A DNA stretch of 64,000 bases from Octadecabacter arcticus 238 (GTDB taxonomy: Bacteria > Pseudomonadota > Alphaproteobacteria > Rhodobacterales > Rhodobacteraceae): contig NC_020908.1 in assembly GCF_000155735.2 (NCBI RefSeq), forward strand, positions 124,001-188,000, in the 5' to 3' direction. Positions within the stretch are counted from its first letter, which is position 1. Each line of letters opens with the position of its first letter. Shown in pieces: positions 58,749 to 64,000 of this stretch. The notes beneath the pieces were generated by a model. It was not told where the DNA came from, ran no database searches, and worked only from the letters and a program-made list of their open reading frames with translations. A program made the translations under genes and the position numbers.

Positions 58749-61700
58749 TCACGCCAACAGCCGCCCTATTCGCGCCCGCGCCGAATTGCTCTTGGGAACC
58801 CAAAGTCCGCGATCAATCGCTTCTTGCAGGCGCTGCGCCATCTCGCGCAGGGCAGGGGCGTTGTGTTCTGCGATGAAGTCGCGGGTGTCGTCATCCGCCA
58901 GATACGCCTCCTCCACGAGGTCGAAATGGTGATTGCGCACAGCGCCCGTCGTTGCCGCGAACGCGAACAAATAATCCACCGTCGCCGCCATTTCGAACGC
59001 CCCCTTATAGCCGTGGCGCTTGACCCCTGCGATCCATTTCGGGTTCACCACGCGGGACCGGACCACCCGTCCGATTTCATCCTCCAACGTGCGAATAATC
59101 GGACGTTCCGGGCGCGAATGGTCGTTGTGATAAATTGGTCTGTCGTGCCCCTGAAGACTGGCAACCGCCGCGGCAGCACCACCTTCAAACTGGTAGTAAT
59201 CGTCGCTGTCCAACACATCGTGTTCGCGGTTGTCTTGGTTCTGCACAATCGCCTCAACCTGACCCAACCGCGCCTCGAATCCGACCCGATCGCGCACGCC
59301 TTCCGCGCCCGCGCCGTAGGCGTATCCACCCCATTCGAGGTAGGCATCCGCAAGATCATCGCGATTGCCCCACAGCTTTTCATCAATCATCGCCTGAAGG
59401 CCCGCGCCGTAAGCACCGGGCTTTGATCCATAAATCCGCGCGCTTGCCTCACCTGCTTTGGTGCGCGCCGCTGCGGGGTTCTGGTCTGCACTTTCGTCCA
59501 GCGCCTGAACCGCCTTGGCGGCGCTATCAATCAACGCAATCAACTGTGGGAACGCGTCGCGGAAAAATCCGCTGATCCGTAGGGTCACATCGACGCGCGG
59601 TCGCCCCAAAACACCCTCCGGCAACACCTCAAACCCTGTGACGCGCCGGTTCGCGGCGTCCCATTTCGGCTTTACGCCCATCAACGCCATCGCTTGCGCA
59701 ATATCATCGCCACCGGTGCGCATGTTCGCCGTGCCCCACGCCGTAACCAACATCGCACGCGGCCAATCGCCGTGATCCTGTAGATGCTTTTCAATCAAAA
59801 GGTTCGCGGATTTCCAGCCGAGCTTCCACGCCGTCGGTGTCGGCACGGCGCGTGCATCAACAGAATAAAAATTCCCACCCGTGGGTAAGACATCCAAACG
59901 TCCCCGCGTCGGCGCGCCAGATGGCGCCGGCGCCACGAAATACCCCGAAAGCGCACTAAGAAGCCCCGCCCCTTCGCGCGGTCCACACGCGCCCACCACG
60001 GGGAGGATCGTCTGCATGATTTCCACAACGACCTCTTGCGATCTTGGGCCGGGTCCATTGTGTTTCCCGTCAAGGATATCCTGTGAAAACAGTTCCAACC
60101 GTTCAACAGTATCGCCCTGCGTGCGCCACGTATCAGTGCTGACAGACTTCAAAATGGCAGGTCTTTCGGCGGCCGGTGCCGCCATCTCACAATCCAGTGG
60201 ATCAAACCCCAACGCTAAATCCACAGCCATTGCCCGCAACAAGGATGCATCACGCCCTGTCCCGTCACCACGCGGCACGCGGGCCAGCGCAATCGCCAGA
60301 TCGCGTTCCAACGTGCCAACGGGCGATTGCCCGAACACATGCAGCCCATCGCGAATTTGTGCCTCTTTCAGCTCACACAGATAGGCATCCAGTTTCGCCA
60401 GATCACCGTCTTCGTCGCCTGCAAAGCCTGCGTCTTTGCCAAGACCAGTGACCTCTGACAGCGACAAAATCTCACGCCGCAAAAGCTCAATCCGGCGCGG
60501 ATCAACACCTGCCGCTTCATAGTATTCATCAACCAAAGCCTCCAGATCGCGCAAAGGTCCATAGCTTTCGGCGCGCGTCAACGGTGGTGTCAAATGGTCG
60601 ATAATCACCGCCGCTGCACGTCGTTTCGCCTGCGTGCCTTCACCGGGATCGTTGACGATAAACGGATAGATATGGGGCGTGGTCCCCAGCACGACCTCTG
60701 GCCAACAGGTCTCACTCAGCGCGGTCGCTTTGCCCGGCAACCATTCCAGATTTCCATGTTTGCCCATGTGCACAATCGCGTGTGCGCCCCAGTGGTGACG
60801 CAGCCAGAAATAGAACGCCAGATAGTTGTGCGGTGGCACCAAATCGGGGGAATGATAGGTGTCGGTGGGGTCAATATTATATCCGCGCGCAGGTTGCAGC
60901 GCGACGACGGCGTTGCCGTAGCGGTGGATCGACAGGGCAAAGCCTGTGTCTGAGTGACCCTTCGGGGAGAGTTTATTAGCCAAGATGAAGGGATCGCGTT
61001 CCGGCGGGCCCCAACGGTCAATGATCTGCTCTCTGACCGACAAAGGCAGCGCGTCAAAGTGTTGTTTGTAAATGTCGAGCGGTAGGGTTTCGCCACCCAT
61101 CCGGTCCGCGCGATCCGTCAGCCAGTTCGTCGGCCCCGCCATCATGGTGTCCATCAACGCCTGTGCGTCAGTTGGGGCGGCGGTGTCGTAGCCCTGCGCC
61201 GCCAATAGCCCCAAAACATGGACCGTCGCTGCGGGCGTATCCAGACCCACACCATTGGCTAGCCGTCCGTCCTTGTTGGGGTAGTTCGCCAGTACCAATG
61301 CGACTTTCTTATTCGCTTGCGGCGTGACCCGCAGCTTGGCCCACTTCGCCGCGAGGTCGGCCACAAATGTCACGCGGTCGCCCACGGCGCGGTAGGTGGC
61401 AATCGGGCATTCAGTGGCCGCATCGAAATAGGCCTCCCCCTTGAAACTGATCGCGCGCGACAAGACGCGGCCATCGACCTCGGGCAGGGCCACGTTCATC
61501 GCTATGTCGCGGGCCGACAGGCCTGCCAAACCCTCAGCCCAAGCGGCTTCTGATGACGCTGCCAAAACAACCTGAAACACGGGCGCGCGGTTGGTGAACT
61601 GGGCTGCCAACGGGTTCTGCGTCGCGCTGTCGCCAGCATGGGGTGATCCGACTGCGAAGCTGGTGCAGTTCAGGATTACGGCAGGTGGCGCGTCGGTGAA

Positions 61701-62456
61701 CAGGTGTTCCAGCGTCGCTTGAGAAAGCGGGTCTTTCAGCGATGCCACGAAAACTGGCAGGGGGTTCATCCCCTTGTGCAGCAGCGATTTCACCAGCCGG
61801 TTGATCGGGTTCAACCCCGCGCCCTGCACCAAAGCACGATAGAAAATGATCGGCACGACAGGGGCTCCATCGGTCCAATCGCGCCGCGCGTTGGCCAAGT
61901 CTGAAATCCCCGCACCGGGCCAGTACACGCCCGCCTTTAGCAGTGGCCGCGCAAATTCTGGCGCGTCGCCGCCATCCAGCATTCCCTTTGCAAAGGTCAA
62001 AAAATTCGTCGAATTTTCGGGGCCGCCTTCGACCAGATAGGACCAAAGCGCATCATAATCCGCGTCCGCAACCGTCGATAGGGCGCGCAGTTCTTCGTCG
62101 GGTTTGTCATCACCGGGCAGCAGCGCCAAGGGCACGCCAGCGATCCGAAGGCGTGCGGCGTATTGCTCAACCCCGTATTTCCAATACCCGACACCCCCCA
62201 GACACCGCGCGATCACCAGCCGCGATTTGGTCGCGCAGGTTTCCAGATGCAAATCGACCGACATCGGATGGATCAGGTGCATCATGCTGGCCAGCCGCAG
62301 TGTCGGCGGTTCCGCCATTTCGCTGCGTGCCGCTGACAGCGCCGCCAATTCCGTATCAGCCGCAGAAATTACCACCACATCCGCAGGCGTTTGCCCCAGA
62401 TCAACGGGTTCTTTACCGTCATCAATCGCACCCGGAGTTGCCGCCAACAAATGCAT
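58749..62456 (-). CDS. cobN: cobaltochelatase subunit CobN
   Basis: The protein is 1235 residues from the ATG at 62456 (GGAAGG box upstream) and is intact over the full CobN length. Landmarks are HLLAATPG at the start, YHSPDLVPPHNYLAFYFWL, HMGKHGNLEWLPGKATALS and WGTANMRTGGDDIAQAM. CobN is the large subunit of the ATP-dependent CobNST chelatase that inserts cobalt into hydrogenobyrinic acid diamide in the aerobic pathway. CobS and CobT are not in the window. A longer frame to 62474 would need a TTG. Confidence 0.96.
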   Translation of the reverse strand: MHLLAATPGAIDDGKEPVDLGQTPADVVVISAADTELAALSAARSEMAEPPTLRLASMMHLIHPMSVDLHLETCATKSRLVIARCLGGVGYWKYGVEQYAARLRIAGVPLALLPGDDKPDEELRALSTVADADYDALWSYLVEGGPENSTNFLTFAKGMLDGGDAPEFARPLLKAGVYWPGAGISDLANARRDWTDGAPVVPIIFYRALVQGAGLNPINRLVKSLLHKGMNPLPVFVASLKDPLSQATLEHLFTDAPPAVILNCTSFAVGSPHAGDSATQNPLAAQFTNRAPVFQVVLAASSEAAWAEGLAGLSARDIAMNVALPEVDGRVLSRAISFKGEAYFDAATECPIATYRAVGDRVTFVADLAAKWAKLRVTPQANKKVALVLANYPNKDGRLANGVGLDTPAATVHVLGLLAAQGYDTAAPTDAQALMDTMMAGPTNWLTDRADRMGGETLPLDIYKQHFDALPLSVREQIIDRWGPPERDPFILANKLSPKGHSDTGFALSIHRYGNAVVALQPARGYNIDPTDTYHSPDLVPPHNYLAFYFWLRHHWGAHAIVHMGKHGNLEWLPGKATALSETCWPEVVLGTTPHIYPFIVNDPGEGTQAKRRAAAVIIDHLTPPLTRAESYGPLRDLEALVDEYYEAAGVDPRRIELLRREILSLSEVTGLGKDAGFAGDEDGDLAKLDAYLCELKEAQIRDGLHVFGQSPVGTLERDLAIALARVPRGDGTGRDASLLRAMAVDLALGFDPLDCEMAAPAAERPAILKSVSTDTWRTQGDTVERLELFSQDILDGKHNGPGPRSQEVVVEIMQTILPVVGACGPREGAGLLSALSGYFVAPAPSGAPTRGRLDVLPTGGNFYSVDARAVPTPTAWKLGWKSANLLIEKHLQDHGDWPRAMLVTAWGTANMRTGGDDIAQAMALMGVKPKWDAANRRVTGFEVLPEGVLGRPRVDVTLRISGFFRDAFPQLIALIDSAAKAVQALDESADQNPAAARTKAGEASARIYGSKPGAYGAGLQAMIDEKLWGNRDDLADAYLEWGGYAYGAGAEGVRDRVGFEARLGQVEAIVQNQDNREHDVLDSDDYYQFEGGAAAAVASLQGHDRPIYHNDHSRPERPIIRTLEDEIGRVVRSRVVNPKWIAGVKRHGYKGAFEMAATVDYLFAFAATTGAVRNHHFDLVEEAYLADDDTRDFIAEHNAPALREMAQRLQEAIDRGLWVPKSNSARARIGRLLA

Positions 62457-62488
62457 CAGATAAACGCCTTCCAAATAGGAGAGTGATT

Positions 62489-62662
62489 ATGGATTATAAA
62501 GCATCTGGCGCGCCTAAAGGCCCCAAAGGCCAACCGCGCCACCAAGAACACAACGCTTTCGGTGGCAAGAACCCGTCCAATAAGCGCGCGACAAAAGAAG
62601 AACTTCTCGCCAAGATGAAAGCCAACGCCGAAAAAACGAGCGACGGGGCTGCGAAAGACTGA
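62489..62662 (+). CDS. 57-residue Lys/Gly/Pro-rich protein, unknown function
   Basis: The ATG at 62489 has an AGGAGAG box five bases upstream. The first half is basic and disordered (SGAPKGPKGQPRHQEHNAFG) and the second half is a likely amphipathic helix (RATKEELLAKMKANAEKTS). It lies between cobN and the GNAT gene, which are on the other strand: its start is 32 bases from the cobN start and its stop is two bases from the end of the GNAT gene. I do not know its function; it may be a small RNA- or protein-binding factor. Confidence 0.7.
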   Translation: MDYKASGAPKGPKGQPRHQEHNAFGGKNPSNKRATKEELLAKMKANAEKTSDGAAKD

Positions 62663-62664
62663 CG

Positions 62665-63114
62665 TCACAGGGGTTTCTCCATAAAAATTGAGAATTCCGC
62701 CTCTTTGTAGTCACCAAACGGGCCACAAATTATAAACCCATGGCGCTCATAAACTTTGTGTGCTGCGTACAAAAGTGACCCTGTTTCCAGACGCAGCATT
62801 GGTAATCCAAGGTTGCGTGCATGGTCTTCGATCTGGCGCATGATCGCATCAGCGATTCCTTGCCCGCGCGATGCTTCTTCAACGAACATCGACTTCAGCT
62901 CGCCGTAGGTGCCGTGATCTGCCAAGGCCCCAACGCCGACAATCACATCACCGCGCCGAGCCGTGAAGAAATGAATGTTGTCGGCAGTAAGGGCTTCAAT
63001 GCTCAGATAGTAATTGTCGGCGGCTGGAAACAGGCTTTGCAATAACGCATGGCTCGCCTCAAGAAGCGCCCGCGCTTGGGGGGCGAACGGATCGCCTGTT
63101 TCAACAACAATCAT
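62665..63114 (-). CDS. GNAT-family N-acetyltransferase
   Basis: The 149-residue protein has a complete GNAT core: ADNYYLSIEALTADNIHFF, GALADHGTYGELKSMFVEEA, the acetyl-CoA loop SRGQGIADAIMRQIEDHA and YERHGFIICGPFGDY near the end. The pattern is that of the YafP/PA4794-like putative acetyltransferases. The substrate is unknown. Its start overlaps the cobW stop (ATGA), so it is co-translated with cobW. Confidence 0.88.
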   Translation of the reverse strand: MIVVETGDPFAPQARALLEASHALLQSLFPAADNYYLSIEALTADNIHFFTARRGDVIVGVGALADHGTYGELKSMFVEEASRGQGIADAIMRQIEDHARNLGLPMLRLETGSLLYAAHKVYERHGFIICGPFGDYKEAEFSIFMEKPL

Positions 63115-64000
63115 GCCCGCAAGGCGGCATCGATCTCCGCCTGTTTCAGCCCCGCCTGACCGATGACAACCAGCCGCGTTACACGCGGAGCCGTGCCGAA
63201 CGGGCGGTCAAAATACGTATCCACACGCGGACCAACGGCCTGCACTGTCAGACGCATGGGCTTGCCTTGAATGGCGGCGAACCCTTTGAGGCGCAAAATA
63301 TCATGGGCACGGATCACATCGGCGACCTTTATTGCGAACGCATTCGCATCCTCAATCTCGCCCAGTTCAACGACAAAGCTTTCGAACTCGTCGTGGCCGT
63401 GCGCGTGTTCATGGCCAATTTCATGATCCTCATGATCATCGTGATGGTCGTCGTCGTGATCATGATGGTGGTGATGCACCTCGTGGCGCAATTCCAGATT
63501 ACCCTCAGCGCCGACACCCTGGCCAAGCAAAATATCAACAGGCAGCGCGCCCATCGTCGCAGTCACAACCTGAACACCTTCGCGGGCTTTGGATTTCAGC
63601 GCCGCGCGTAGTGTGTCCGCTTCGCCGTCTGCCAGCAAATCTGCCTTGTTGACGACGATCATATCCGCGCAAGCAATCTGGTCTTCAAACAGTTCTGACA
63701 GCGGCGTTTCGTGGTCCAAATTCTCATCCTGCTTGCGCTGGGCATCCACGGCGGCGACGTTGTGGGCAAACTGTCCGTCGGACACAGCCTTGCCATCCAC
63801 AACCGTAATAACCCCGTCAACCGTCACGCGGGTTGAAATTCCGGGCCAGTTGAACGCGCGCACCAGCGGTTGCGGCAGCGCCAGACCGGATGTCTCAATC
63901 ACGATATGATCAGGCGGATTGTCGCGACCCAGCAGCATTTCCATCGTCGGGATGAATTCATCCGCCACCGTGCAGCAGATGCACCCGTTGGACAGTTCAA
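63111..64000 (-). CDS. cobW: cobalamin biosynthesis GTPase CobW (5' end outside window)
   Basis: The frame is open to the window end, so the N-terminus with the P-loop is missing. The visible part starts with ELSNGCICCTVADEF, which holds the CxCC metal site of the COG0523 GTPases, then VIETSGLALPQPL, VVNKADL, and a His/Asp-rich stretch of about 30 residues. The C-terminal domain follows (about the last 95 residues, with GFAAIQGKPMRL). The linkage to cobN supports CobW, the metallochaperone that delivers Co(II) to CobNST, rather than a zinc chaperone. Confidence 0.93.
   Translation of the reverse strand, partial: ELSNGCICCTVADEFIPTMEMLLGRDNPPDHIVIETSGLALPQPLVRAFNWPGISTRVTVDGVITVVDGKAVSDGQFAHNVAAVDAQRKQDENLDHETPLSELFEDQIACADMIVVNKADLLADGEADTLRAALKSKAREGVQVVTATMGALPVDILLGQGVGAEGNLELRHEVHHHHHDHDDDHHDDHEDHEIGHEHAHGHDEFESFVVELGEIEDANAFAIKVADVIRAHDILRLKGFAAIQGKPMRLTVQAVGPRVDTYFDRPFGTAPRVTRLVVIGQAGLKQAEIDAALRA

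Noticed and set aside
62457..62664. A cobalamin riboswitch ahead of cobN
   Set aside because: I could not find the B12-box or the usual conserved core, and the space is filled by a well-formed small gene on the other strand.

Overview
The window looks like a chromosomal segment of an alphaproteobacterium of the order Rhodobacterales (Roseobacter group). This rests on gene content I associate with that group: an accD-folC block, a DUF6478 gene, a glnK-amtB pair, an aerobic cobalamin cluster using cobN and a His-rich cobW, an mlaA-mlaC pair away from the rest of the Mla system, and a split mnmC. Most genes are housekeeping and sit in short operons with 1-4 base stop/start overlaps. I found no rRNA, tRNA, CRISPR array, prophage or integron. 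There is one complete insertion sequence.

Layout. 1-3.7 kb: HAD hydrolase (cut by the window start), ornithine cyclodeaminase-like enzyme, broken alpha/beta hydrolase, zapE. 3.7-5.8 kb: a decayed block with two broken rhodanese-type genes and a broken secreted-protein gene. 5.8-9.6 kb: folC, accD, a CPBP protease and an ACT protein on the minus strand. 9.7-17 kb: ilvD, a lipoprotein, a broken DUF6478 gene, a fadH-type reductase, an SGNH hydrolase stump and a LysR regulator. 17-30.4 kb: OmpA-like protein, cinA-like, sfsA, map, rsmD, a ferredoxin reductase-like enzyme, peroxiredoxin, phhB, a GDPD, RidA and an orphan type I secretion ABC/HlyD pair. 30.6-36.5 kb: mlaA-mlaC with a small secreted protein, a class A penicillin-binding protein, glnK-amtB. 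36.5-46 kb: SDR, aromatic aminotransferase, sseA, smpB, a YcaQ-like gene, a polytopic membrane protein behind two palindromes, dapA, slt. 46-54.3 kb: EamA transporter, mnmD, a divergent mnmC2-like oxidase, a hydratase, a VOC protein, an FMN reductase, a ThDP enzyme, a class III aminotransferase and two Lin0512 proteins. 54.3-64 kb: zntB, cobO, lipoproteins, an IS66-family element, cobN, a 57-residue protein, a GNAT protein and cobW (cut by the window end).

The most striking property is the number of freshly broken genes beside intact operons. Eight loci carry single nonsense codons, frameshifts, a 17-bp tandem duplication, internal deletions or fused ends, yet the rest of each reading frame is still easily readable. 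With the intact IS66 element, this points to relaxed selection and recent gene loss; an Octadecabacter/Loktanella-like lineage would fit, but that is only inference. I did not find a clearly new multi-gene system. The best candidates for new biology are the paired palindromes at 41478-41522, the 57-residue protein squeezed between cobN and the cobW-GNAT pair, the tandem Lin0512 genes, and the 121-residue cysteine-bearing protein coupled to mlaC.
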